A stretch of 64,000 nt of DNA from Galaxea fascicularis (taxonomy: Eukaryota; Cnidaria; Anthozoa; Scleractinia; Euphylliidae): positions 20,545,264 through 20,609,263 of the forward strand of contig OX419341.1 of assembly GCA_948470475.1 (NCBI GenBank). Reading direction: 5' to 3'. Positions 54,003 through 64,000 of this stretch are shown here, one piece after another. The notes under the pieces were generated by a model. That model had not been told where the DNA came from and did not search any database. It saw nothing but the letters and a program-made list of their open reading frames with translations. The translations under genes were made by a program, and so were the position numbers. Every line of letters starts with the position of its first letter. The first letter of the stretch is position 1.

Positions 54003-54977
54003 GTCACCAGGGGTTCCTGTGGCTCAGGGGTTAGAGCATCCGACCGGTGTTACGGAGGTTGTAGGTTCGATTCCTGCCTGGGACTCTGATTTCTTTTCAG
54101 TTGACCTTTCGCCCGTTGCCAAGCGACTAGCATATCATCACTCTCACGGGCATATTACACCATTACCATCATTAATAATCATCATGATGTCTGATTCACA
54201 TTTACATCGTCGAGCCCGCAGACCATAGTGGGACACTTTGTATAAGAACCTAGATAAACAACCTAGCTCACCAGGGGTTCCTGTCGCTCAGTGGTTAGAG
54301 CATCCGACCGGTGTTACGGAGGTTGTAGGTTCGATTCCTGCCTGGGACTCTGATTTCTTTTCAGTTGTCCTTTCGCCCGTTGCCAAGCGACTAGCATATC
54401 ATCACTCTCACGGGCATATTACACCATTACCATCATTAATAATCATCATGATGTCTGATTCACATTTACATCGTCGAGCCCGCAGACCATAGTGGGACAC
54501 TTTGTATAAGAACCTAGATAAACAACCTAGCTCACCAGGGGTTCCTGTCGCTCAGTGGTTAGAGCATCCGACCGGTGTTACGGAGGTTGTAGGTTCGATT
54601 CCTGCCTGGGACTCTGATTTCTTTTCAGTTGTCCTTTCGCCCGTTGCCAAGCGACTAGCATATCATCACTCTCACGGGCATATTACACCATTACCATCAT
54701 TAATAATCATCATGATGTCTGATTCACATTTACATCGTCGAGCCCGCAGACCATAGTGGGACACTTTGTATAAGAACCTAGATAAACAACCTAGCTCACC
54801 AGGGGTTCCTGTCGCTGTGGTTAGAGCATCCGACCGGTGTTACGGAGGTTGTAGGTTCGATTCCTGCCTGGGACTCTGATTTCTTTTCAGTTGTCCTTTC
54901 GCCCGTTGCCAAGCGACTAGCATATCATCACTCTCACGGGCATATCACACCATTAGCATCATTAATAATCATCATCA
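54003..54977 (+). repeat. Tandem array, 3.7 units of 264 bp, each with a tRNA-like head
   Basis: tRNA-like segments start at 54012, 54276, 54540 and 54804. Each has a D arm GCTC/GAGC and a T arm GTAGG/CCTGC around TTCGATT, with A and B boxes, but the anticodon arm has only 4 bp and a 10-nt loop, so it is not a working tRNA. Tails carry CCCGTTGCCAAGCGACTAGC and an ATTAATAATCATCATGATG end. Units 2 and 3 appear identical; unit 1 differs by a few bases; unit 4 has a 2-bp deletion in the D arm and is cut off. A SINE-like unit amplified in tandem. Confidence 0.85.
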
Positions 54978-55077
54978 TGACTGTACAGAACGGTGGTCCT
55001 TTAGCCCTTCCACTCAAGACAAAATCCCTTATGCTTCGAGTATGTTTGTTAATCGAACAGCTTCGTGACCAAACGCT

Positions 55078-55915
55078 TTGATGGCTTCACAAGATAGACA
55101 ATGTCAAACATTCCAGAGGTCGTGGAAGTGGCATCCCTGTCTCTTTCCCATCCGTCGGTTTCAAAAAGCGTGGGATGTCGTTTCCAATCCGAACCTTTTC
55201 AAAGGCCCGCAAGTTTCAGAAAAAGAAGGCCGCATGATTGTTGCTGAATACAAAAGACAGTAAAAAAACAAAGGCGGAACGAGAAGTTACAATTCGTGGA
55301 TAAAATGGAAAGGCTACGAAAAGGTCTTGAGGGTGCGGGTCTCGTCGTCCGCGTCCGGTGTTCCGAATTTCAGCTGCTCCTCAGACTAAAGGCAGGTGCG
55401 GATCCGGGAGGGGGGGAGTGGATTGGTTGGCTAGCCACCCCCCTTCGGAGAAGCCCCCTATAAAAATCTAATACGTGAAAAAAAGGAAATACATGCGTGG
55501 GTCCCAAAAAGTATAGTATAGTTTGGTGGCCGACTGTATCAGCCACCCCCCATTAAGAAATCCTGGATCCGCGCCTGAAAGGGCCTGTTGATTTGGGAAA
55601 GAATCTTCTCAGGAATTACTATAGAGGCGCTATGGATATACATTCTCTGATCGGGAAACTCCCTGCATCGAAAAAAGGTTGGACTTTGCCCGGTGACAAC
55701 TACATCGGTTCGTACAACCCTCTTGAAAAACAGATGAAATACGATCCCGAAACAGGAGAAATTCAAGAAATTTACCAACAACCAACCGGGCCGACTAATG
55801 CGGTTGCAATGCAACACGATTTCGATTACAGCAGTTGCGCTTTTCGTGAACAGAAATACGATGAAGACGAAAAAAATGCAAGCATGTTGCAGACCGCAAG
55901 ATGGTCAAATCGTTT
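55078..55915 (+). pseudogene. Virus-derived phospholipase A2-like gene, broken
   Basis: A basic segment (SFPSVGFKKRG, SFPIRTFSKARKF) is followed, after a small element at 55393-55577, by a domain with YIGSYNPL (calcium-loop-like) and AMQHDFDY, the His-Asp pair plus Tyr of the PLA2 fold known from parvovirus VP1-unique regions and from virus-like insertions in cnidarian genomes. Breaks: stops near 55260 and 55300-55330, the inserted element, an indel at the A7 run 55868-55874, and a SINE at 55916. Which virus or virus-like element it came from cannot be told. It is not functional. Confidence 0.65.
55393..55577. mobile_element. 185-bp TIR element inside the PLA2-like relic
   Basis: CAGGTGCGGATCC at the left is mirrored by GGATCCGCGCCTG at the right. 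AAAGG flanks both ends (55388-55392 and 55578-55582). The protein frame of the relic is the same on both sides once the element and one AAAGG are left out, which confirms the boundaries. CAG-type ends suggest hAT ancestry, though the duplication is only 5 bp. Confidence 0.8.
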
Positions 55916-56191
55916 CAATCAATCACTAATATTTATGATATTTACCCAGGAAGCTCCACTCACCGCGAAGTGGTTTTCAGGGAGGTCCTGCATCCGGATC
56001 GAATTGGAATTTGAAAGTGTTGGTTTATTGGGGAGAGGGGAAAACCGGAGTAACCGGGGAAAAACCTCTCGGAGCAGAGTAGAGAACCAACAACAACAAA
56101 CTCAACCCACATATGACGTCGAGTCCAGAAATCGAACCAGGGCCACATTGGTGGCGAGTGCTCTCACCACTGCGCCAACCCTGCTCCCCTG
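55916..56191 (-). repeat. tRNA-derived SINE
   Basis: On the minus strand the head GGTTGGCGCAGTGGTGAGAGC and GGTTCGATTTC supply the A and B boxes. The body contains TTTTTCCCCGGTTACTCCGG and TTCCAATTCGATCCGGATGC, and ends TTGATTGAAACG. ATCGTTT lies on both sides (55909-55915 and 56192-56198), a likely target duplication. It interrupts the 3' end of the PLA2-like relic. Confidence 0.8.
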
Positions 56192-56198
56192 ATCGTTT

Positions 56199-57127
56199 GA
56201 CTCGATCCTGCGGAAGAAAAGGCAATGAAGCCATGCTCTGGCACGGAACGCCATCAACTCGAAACAAAAGCTTGGTCTGGGGGTTTCACATTCCTGAGGG
56301 CTTCCACCGTTTGAGAGAGTTCGTATTTGAGCAGAAGGAATCTGTCTTCTGTTTTTTTTTCTTGAGAATTCTTCCAATGTGAGGAGAATGAGTGTCTGGA
56401 ACCACGCGATCATTTCTTTACGTTATGTTTTCTTTTTTCAATTAAAACAACACCACGTTTTATAAATGCCCACATTTCATCAGGTATTCCTCTTCATCCG
56501 AAAAAATCATACGGTGTGATCACATAGTGTTTGAACCCTTCCGTGAAACATGAACACATGAAAATCGGTACGCCACATTCCAATCTGTCACAAAAAGGTC
56601 TTCATAACAAATCTTTGTGGACATCATCCCAGCCTGATGTTTTTTTTTCTTTGATTTTCTTTTCGACGAGGTTTCTCACATTTTTTTTCCCGAATCTCCG
56701 GAGGAAGCGCGTTAATCCTTTATAACAAATCCATTGCGGATTTGAAAACACACCTGAACTTCAAAATGGGGGACGAAAAATTATGGACAAATGCTTGACT
56801 CCATTCCAAGACCATCAACGGTCAGAAAATGACAGGTAACACAAAAGGTCGGTTTGTGAAGATTAAGCTCGGGACGACCAATGTGGTGCGTTTCTCCTTT
56901 CGCAAAACATTCCAGTTTCATTCACATATTTCATTTCATTCACTGGCTCTGTCTTCATCAACACATGTCCATTCTTCACAACGAAAAACTTTCGTCAGAC
57001 ATCCTTTGCTTTTACAAAAGGGCGCCCACAACAAAGCTGAATAAATTTTGCCGTACCATCTTTCCCTTTTTTCTCGAATTTTTTCAGCATTTAAATATTT
57101 GCGAATTTGTTCTCGGATCTCCGGAGG
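56199..57127 (+). other. Non-coding or decayed coding stretch
   Basis: The PLA2-like relic may continue a short way (to about 56225). At 56740-56900 a broken plus-strand frame (NGQKMTGNTKGRFVKIKLG) could belong to the same virus-derived element, but no family is recognised. Confidence 0.3.
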
Positions 57128-57660
57128 ACAAAACATTGCATACAAGGCAAATCAATCACTTGGTTTCCTCCGAAGAAATATGAGAATCAATTTGTCTAAT
57201 TTAAAATCTTTGGCTTACAAGACCTTGGTTCGGCCACCAGTCGAATACTCTTCAGCAACATGGGATCCCTACACCAAAGAAAATGTGAAGAAACTGGAAA
57301 TGGTACAGAGACGTGTAGCTTGGTATGTCTTAAACCGGTACAATTATGTATCAAGTGTTAATGAAATGCTACAGGAATTGCAATGGAACACCTTTGAAGA
57401 AAGACGAAAAAAGGATAGACAAGTCATGTTCTATAAATGCACAATGACAAAACTGGAATGGACACTGGGAAATATATGAAGCCGTTGGGTTGAGTTAGCT
57501 GTCATGTCAATTCACTTTTACTGATTATTATAAATTCTCCTACTTCCCAAGAACAACAATCGAGTGGAACGCTTTGCCAAATGAGACACTAAATGCCTCT
57601 TCTTCGACGACATTCACAAACTGCCTTTATTTAATTTATAATATTATTATTTCTTTCATT
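57128..57660 (+). pseudogene. LINE reverse transcriptase, C-terminal fragment
   Basis: KANQSLGFLRRNMRIN, SLAYKTLVRPPVEYSS, WDPYTKENVKKLEMVQRR and MLQELQWNTFEERRKK are the conserved end of CR1/Jockey-type ORF2 proteins. After a stop at 57479 another frame continues as FPRTTIEWNALPNET to about 57660. The catalytic core is missing: a 5'-truncated copy, from a lineage different from the full LINE at 5.7-9.99 kb. Confidence 0.8.
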
Positions 57661-58176
57661 TCTTTATTTATATATCGACCGCTGGCCGATTTCCATCTGA
57701 AAGAATAATCAATTATTGTGATGGAAGCAAATAAACGTACAAAGGAGAATACCGGTTTTTAATCCGACATCGCGGTGTTTTTGTGGCAAGGGTAATGAGT
57801 CTCTTTTATTTGGGGCCGGAAATTCTTTTTTCTTGAGACAGGTTTTGAAGGCCTCCTCGAAGCAAACCCCCAGGAATGGGCGGAGGGTCGAACGTTTTGT
57901 TAAGGAACGCCAGAAAGTTCTTAAGATCATCCATTCTGTACCAATTCGGTTCATCTTCATGCTTTTTGATCAGTTGTCTCCAACCAAAGCGCGGATTCCC
58001 CCGCTAGTAACAATTCAAACTGAGAATCTCGTCATAGCTGAAAACGCTGAGGTTTGGGCGTGTTTCCATTGCCGCACTTTCTCTGGTACCCAATATGCAC
58101 CGACGCTCTAAACGGGTGAACCCCCCTCCCCCCGGTTGCCTTTTTTCAATACACACGCTTCCCTGTTCCTTGCTCC
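57661..58176. other. Non-coding stretch
   Basis: A 92-codon plus-strand frame (57833-58111) has no recognised motif. Nothing else noted. Confidence 0.35.
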
Positions 58177-58355
58177 AGTAGTAATACCGGAGTCACAACA
58201 AATGCCAGTTCATTCTCACACCATCTTTTCGTTATTTTAAGCTCCCCAACCAACGAGGCTGAGCTTGCTGAAGCTTCGTTTGTTGGGGGAGTTTAAAACA
58301 ACGAAAAGATGGTGAGGGAATGAAGTGGCATTTGCTTGACTCCGGTATGACTACT
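58177..58355. repeat. 179-bp long-hairpin foldback element
   Basis: Arms of about 75 bp: AGTAGTAATACCGGAGTCA and CACCATCTTTTCGTT at the left, mirrored at the right by AACGAAAAGATGGTG and TGACTCCGGTATGACTACT. The loop region is about 30 bp around GAGGCTGAGCTTGC. A transcript would form a long near-perfect hairpin. No target duplication is evident. Confidence 0.75.
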
Positions 58356-58576
58356 CTGCCTGTTTCCACTTTCTCGCCATGGCCAACGAATAAGAGACAC
58401 GCATTTTCTTTTCTCAGAAGTGTCCAGTTTCGATAACTAACTTATTCACGTGCCCATGACGTTTGAACTTGAGGATACACTTAAAACAAATTCATTTAAA
58501 GGAACAGCGATACGAACTGAATCAGATGGACTCCGTGGCATAGGATTGTTTATGGGACGTTTTTTTAATTTTCTAA

Positions 58577-58764
58577 GGGTGCGTTCGTTTGGGATGATCC
58601 AGATCAGGATCAATGATCCAAGATCACTCTGATCATGGTACGTCAAAGAAACCGAGAAATCCACTCTGGGTTATGCAAGGATTCCTAGGTTCCTTTGATG
58701 CGGGATGATGCGAGTGATCTTGGATCACTGATCCTGATCTGGATCATCCCAAACAAACGGACCC
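58577..58764. mobile_element. 188-bp MITE with TAA duplication
   Basis: GGGTGCGTTCGTTTGGGATG at the left is mirrored by CATCCCAAACAAACGGACCC at the right; the inverted region continues through GATCCAGATCAGGATCA for about 55 bp. TAA flanks both ends (58574-58576 and 58765-58767). PIF/Harbinger-like by duplication. The right-hand TAA is also the left flank of the next element. Confidence 0.8.
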
Positions 58765-58767
58765 TAA

Positions 58768-59657
58768 GGGGGTGTTTACATGATACCAGCGCGACTTTCA
58801 TTCCGAGGCGAGATGAAAAGTTGCACCGTGTTTGCATAAAGCCGTGTTTATTGGGGTGCGAGTCTTAGGGGGTGTTTACATGGGAAAACTCGCACCGGCG
58901 CGAGTTTCATACCGAGATGACTTCGTGATGTCGTATCACTTTTACATGATGACTGCGTCATTTCATACCATGTTTACATGAAAACTGAATCAAAATCGCA
59001 AACATGGCGCCCATCGTCAGTGACATGTTTTCCGCGACTGCTGCAGTAGCAGTTGTTTCAGCCATAAATTTGTCAAATTCGTTTACGAACCTTATACTGA
59101 GCAAGCTTATCAGCCGGAGAAACAACCTGGCGCGTCTATCAGCTCTAGAAAACTCAGCAATAACACGCTGCCGTCATAAGTCGTTCAAGAAAAGACCGCG
59201 GAAGAAGAAGCGCTTCTGGATAAACCCCGAACGAACCGACCTTTGGTGGCGCAATATGAAAGAAGACAGATGTTTACAAGAAGATTGGAAGAAGAATTTT
59301 AGAATGAGCAAAGCCGAATTTCTGAAGCTTGTTGACGAACTCCGACCCACGTCCAACGTGTTGAAACTGACGAAGCCATCTTGGATTGACAAAAATTACG
59401 CATGCACTACTCGTTCCAGTCTACCTGCAAACCGATTTCACATTTCACCGAAACGAGTGATCATTTGGCGTTTACATGATACCGTTGCGAAATCTCGTAC
59501 TGGAGTGAAATTCTCGCTCCGGTGCGAGAACCGGGGTGACTCGTGCCGGCAGGACAGTTTGGGGTGGTATCATGTAAACAAATGTAGAGCTATGAGAGGG
59601 AACCGGAGTGAACTCGCCCCGGCGCGAAAGTCGCCCCGGTGCCATGTAGACACCCCT
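58768..59657 (+). mobile_element. Harbinger-type element, internally deleted, doubled left end
   Basis: GGGGGTGTTTACATG opens at 58768 and again at 58869; CATGTAGACACCCC closes at 59657. Subterminal CGCACCGGCGCGAGTTTC-type units recur in both orientations at both ends. The interior encodes the N-terminal part of a Harbinger nuclease (59004). Flanking trinucleotides do not match exactly, so the duplication may have mutated. Confidence 0.7.
59004..59456 (+). pseudogene. Harbinger nuclease (HARBI1-like), N-terminal fragment
   Basis: Starts at ATG 59004. A hydrophobic/Ser-rich start and a basic stretch (KKRPRKKKRFW) precede RTDLWWRNMKED, DWKKNFRMSKAEF and LVDELRPTSN, the conserved N-terminal region of PIF/Harbinger nucleases. 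The DDE catalytic domain is missing. After about residue 148 the frame runs into the right terminal repeat and ends at 59675 without homology. Confidence 0.75.
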
Positions 59658-62600
59658 CAAGTCAATTCTCTGTAATGTGAAATGCCCTGATATTTCTAAG
59701 GTGTCAAATGTCATTAAGCATACCATTAAAAGGAGGCAAGTATTTTCTGAACTCAGGCGTGTCAAGTTTCGACTATTATTTCATTTGACATGCGACGCAT
59801 GTGTAAACAACGTTCATTCGGCAAAAGGGGCGTGAAGTGCTCAAAAGAGACGAATAGAGGTAAAAGTAAGGAATTTATTACTCATCAATAATAAGTTCTG
59901 ATTTTCTTAAAAGTAACAACATATAATGTGCTTAGAAGTCTCTTTAGCTCATGGTCGGATTGTACAGCTTTGCTCAGTTCTGGTATAGCATCCGGCAATC
60001 GCAGAGGTAAATACACAAAATCAAAGCCGTATTGGCCGAATTACTTCTCCTTCTCATTGATTATTGCGACTAAGGTATGCCTCCAGATTTAATGAAAAAG
60101 CCTCTTAGGAACCGAAATGCACAATATACACAACTCGCGAGGCTGACGTTTGTGGGAAAGATGTTTATTCCCCAGTCGGGCGCTCAGCCATGGTGGATAC
60201 AACGAGTTGAAGGCCATTTCAGACCACTGCGTCAGCAGTGCACTGCAACAAAAGTAATCATTTCAATTTGTTCTCGCTGTTGGAATTGAATCAGCTAATT
60301 GATATGAAAATGCCTGCTTTTCCACCACACCGGCTCGGAGCCAGCATGCAAAAGCAGTTGAAAGTACTGATCCAAACAAATAACCCATTAAGCAAAATAA
60401 GCACTGATCACTGTTAGCTTTTCACCTCGATCTCTATAACTCATGCAAACCGCATATCAAGGATCTTGTTCTTGATTTTCTTTAACAAGAAAGATCCAGT
60501 TCGTACCCACGTAAAAAAGATGAATTTCTTTTGTTACTAGTATATTTTTACTAGTACTGTTTTTTTTTTTTTTTTTTTTTTTTTTTACTGTATAATTTCG
60601 CAAAGCCTCAGGAACAACGAGACTGAGCAGAAGAACTGTTTACCATTATTCCACAGTACTTGGCTATCAGCAAAACCATAACTGGGTTTTACAGCAATGT
60701 CTAGTACCAAATACTTATTGGGCTCAAAAAACATACGTATGTAAATATTTGTAACTTAAACACGCTATATTCGTATAGAAAGGTAAAGCACTCTCTAAGC
60801 AACACATCCGACTTACTACAAAAATTAGATGCTAAAAGCAGATCATAAAATGATGCGAACTTGTTTGTCAGTTTAAGGATCTTCACTACCAGTCACATCA
60901 CAGTAAAATATAAACCTATCCAAAAGGCAGCACATATCCACGTTGGACCTCGCTCAACTTTTGCGTTTACGTGCGACCTTCCATACATCGTTGCTATTTA
61001 ATTTACGCACGTAAAGCCAGTTAAAGTTTACGTCCGCATGTACGTAAACGTTTCGCGACTGTGAAAATCCACCTTTAGGGTAACCGTAAACCAAATTTGT
61101 TGGGTTTTTTTTGTTTAAGCCAGTTATAATATAATTATTTTAGGTACTCATTAAATCGGCAAAGAGAAGTTCGGCTTATTTCTTTGACTCCGTTCATTAA
61201 TTTCTTAAACCTATTCCTCCCGAATAGCGGACACGCGAATTAAACCACGTCCACTGCAAGCATAAATCTGCTAATAAATTTACAAATGTTCAAGTGAAGG
61301 AAGGAAGAATCCCCTCTTGCTTTTCAGTAAATAATGTCCCCTCGTTCCATTGTGCCAGCGCTTGGCTTGGTGTTTCCTCGCTGGCGGCCCGTAATAAAAC
61401 TCACTCTAGGCTATAACTTTCAATTGAGTTCTTTCGCAACGAGGTAAACCCTAAAGGTCCCTTTCTTTCGTTTATGTGGAAACATGAAAACTTGGCTGAG
61501 CAATAAACACATTTACGATTTGGAAAGTGCGTTATTGGAGGCTAATAGTGTCACCATCATCGCAGCATATAAGCGCAAAATTGTGCTGAAGATAATTTGA
61601 TTACCGCTCGAAGTATTCATTAGGAGTGCACGACATTGACCAAAGAATTCACCTGGTCTTCACATTAAACTGTGAAATTACAACAGCTAAATGCGGCTTG
61701 ACAATTCGTTTTCCATTATGTCCATATTCCTCAGGTCAGAAAGCCAAATATTGTATTTATATCCTGATTCACCACAATCTATTCACATGTGTAGCAAAGC
61801 CTCAATGCTTTCAATAAAATGAGCTGACATCTCAATCTACCATGAGCTTAAACTGCGTATAAATTCATGGCTTTTTCAAATGAAGAAACACGTGAGTCAC
61901 TGCTAGACTGGACGAGGTTACGATTCAATTGTCTCTAGAAACTTCTTCAATCAAAAGCTTTAATCTAAAGACCGCAGCGGTTTGTATACAAACCGGACTG
62001 AAGTCACAACTTTGTTCTTTGTCTGTGAAAAATGCATGTTTGATGCGAAGCAAATTGAATATAGAGCACTCAATTTGCTGAAACTGGCGACAGACCAAGC
62101 GACAGATAGACACAATTGTGGCATTCAAGTTGTTCGAAATATTGAACCTATGCGCTGAAACATGAGTAGCTTTGACCAAAAATTACAAACTTATTTCTAT
62201 GTAGACGTAGATCTAGAAATTATACTCAGCCAATTGCCTCTTCGACTGAACTTTCATTTAATCCATTTATGTAAGAAAAAATAAAATGGCCTTGGCTCTA
62301 GAAAATAGACAATGCGCCATTTACACCAAAATCCAATCTTGGGTAACCTATAACAAAATGGCACAAAATCGAAAATTCAGGACAACAGGCGACCAGTACA
62401 ACTTGCACTTGTAGTAGTTCATTTCTCTCTCCTCTTAGGAGCGTTGTCTAGCAAAAGCAGTCCCAATAAAATCGGTTTCGAATCTCCCAGTTAAACTACA
62501 GCATGACGCCACCTAAATTTACCATTTTCGAGCTCATTAGAAACCGTATTCTTCGAAAAACTGTAATTAAGAAAAAAACCCAAACTCGGTGATTGAATAA

Positions 62601-64000
62601 AACCATTTCCTCAGTCAGACACAAAGCCACAGTTCCGTGATGTTAAAATCAACATTAAAATTAACATTATTATTCCCGATTTGGTCAACTACAATGAGCC
62701 AAAAGAAATGCAAGAAACTCGATAAAGATGCTGGGTTTCCTAACAGCTCAATTTCAAACAAATCGAAACGAAAAACTAATGCATAACACTGTTATAACAC
62801 TGAAATAATTGTAATCTAGCTGGCTTCCTAAACAAGTGCTTTAAAATACATCCAAAACGGATACAGCATCACCATGGAATTGTAAGTTCGTCTAGACCTT
62901 TAACATGTATTACACAAGCTAAGCTGGAGTTCTCCACATTAGTTCAGCTAACTCATGTCTAAATCCCCTATACATTACCTATTGTTGGTTGTTCAGGTAT
63001 GGGTTAAAATATGTCCCTTCTCCTCCTTATCTGTTCATTCCCAATGGCTGCTCACGTGAATACTAGATAGGAAAAAAAGATAAAACGTATTTGTGATATT
63101 TATCGCAAGATTGCGCCTATAAATTTGGAAAGACTTTGCCCCTGTTCTTGTAGACATGAAATTAATCGTCTTCCTGAATATAGTCATAGATATTTTGCTA
63201 ACCGTTCATCCCCGTGATTAGCTTCATCGCAACTCGTAACGTCTGCAATTCGCGAATGTTATTTGCATTAAACCATGGCAGATTCAAGTTAAGCATTATC
63301 GTTGCCATTTTACGAGATCTGGTTGCTCTCTGATAACGAACTAGTCCAGTCGACCATAACTGCGCTATTGTTAAAAAAAAAATAACAAATTTTACCTTTG
63401 TTTAGTTACCTATTAAAATGAACTGTTAACCATCGCCTTGCAAAGCACTATGATCTTGTACAGCAAAGACGTACCTGAAAGGAAACCAAAATTATTTTTA
63501 GTTGCATTCATTAATCATGTCAAAAAATGCACGTCACATTAATACCTTCAGATGCAGTATTCTCAGCAAGTCCTAAACTGGCTCTTCCACCAATCTTAAG
63601 TAGCTTCTGTTGAGTTGTGGACATAATCGTCACTATGTGTTTTAAAACAATTCACAGATTAAAAACGGAATTGCCATAATCTACAACCTTGAAGGTTCAA
63701 CCAGGATCATCAGGCTAAATAACTTAAACAAGACAACATATCTCAGGTGCATCCAACGAGAAACTTCGATGAAATATCTGTTCGGGAGAGTCTACTCGTT
63801 CTAAGACTTTCTGATAATGCATTGTCAAAAGCTAATGATTTCTTACCTAAAACATCTCCGAAAAGATTCGCAACCAGGGAAATCGAGGGGGAAAAGGTCC
63901 CTTAGATTTTCGGAAGGGATATTTTTGCAATTTTTGGCTCTTGAAAAGGTCGCCTAGCATTTTCAGGTAAGAAAATAGTTTGTAGAGAAGTTCTTCGAAA
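59658..64000. other. Non-coding stretch to window end
   Basis: A T27 run lies at 60560-60586. At 60940-61060 motifs built on TTACGTGCG/CGTACGTAAA recur in both orientations, perhaps a decayed MITE. No gene, RNA or other repeat is supported. Confidence 0.4.

Noticed and set aside
53980..54756. Three repeated 82-84 residue open frames
   Set aside because: They are read through the tandem tRNA-like units; the peptide contains the B box translated and has no protein homology.
58177..58355. Bacterial-style intrinsic terminator
   Set aside because: The stem is far too long, the context is eukaryotic, and a mirrored element with matching ends explains it.

Overview
This window looks like nuclear DNA of a stony coral or other anthozoan cnidarian. 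The evidence is an AT-rich, gene-poor sequence with spliced genes carrying standard GT/AG signals, a rhodopsin-class GPCR and a PPP1R27-like ankyrin protein of animal type, tRNA-derived SINEs of a kind I associate with cnidarian genomes, and LINEs, Penelope-like elements (PLEs) and many small inverted-repeat elements. No bacterial operons, CRISPR arrays or prokaryotic mobile elements are visible.

Layout. 1-11.5 kb is almost solid retroelement, all on the minus strand: a LINE 5' half (PHD finger plus endonuclease) joined to a decayed PLE with GIY-YIG nuclease, a LINE 3' tail, two copies of a 265-bp inverted-repeat element, a nearly intact two-ORF LINE (5.7-9.99 kb) with one frameshift, and a second PLE (10.0-11.4 kb) with a hammerhead-like core just upstream. 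12.2-13.2 kb holds an intact class A GPCR. 13.3-19.2 kb is non-coding and rich in short terminal-inverted-repeat elements. 19.4-24.0 kb holds a three-exon gene, assembled here from splice sites and phase, for an 87-residue secreted peptide with ten cysteines in its mature part; its 3' UTR is duplicated downstream. 25.8-27.7 kb holds a Mutator-like non-autonomous element, an ML-domain (NPC2-like) exon and a broken pancreatic-lipase-family gene.

28-33 kb holds local duplications and small elements. 33.3-35.1 kb is a two-exon minus-strand gene for an unrecognised 268-residue secreted protein whose C-terminal half is a gapless tandem repeat of a 65-residue unit. 38.35 kb is a second Mutator-like foldback element. 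42.7-43.3 kb is a single-exon protein with a phosphatase-1-binding motif and two ankyrin repeats. 44.2-45.4 kb is a 1.26-kb inverted-repeat element. 46-49.4 kb has SINEs and a tandem duplication. 50.3-59.7 kb is a graveyard: PLE tail, SWIM/YqaJ recombinase relic, DDE_Tnp_4 transposase relic, a four-unit tandem array of a tRNA-like 264-bp unit, a virus-derived phospholipase A2-like relic broken by a small element and a SINE, a LINE 3' fragment and a Harbinger relic. 59.7-64.0 kb shows no gene I can support.

The host genes do not form a pathway. The GPCR, the two secreted-protein genes and the PP1-binding protein appear to be independent genes set in transposon-rich DNA. The most interesting items are the ten-cysteine secreted peptide gene and the secreted protein with the internal 65-residue repeat; both rest on exon joining by hand and on the absence of a family I recognise.
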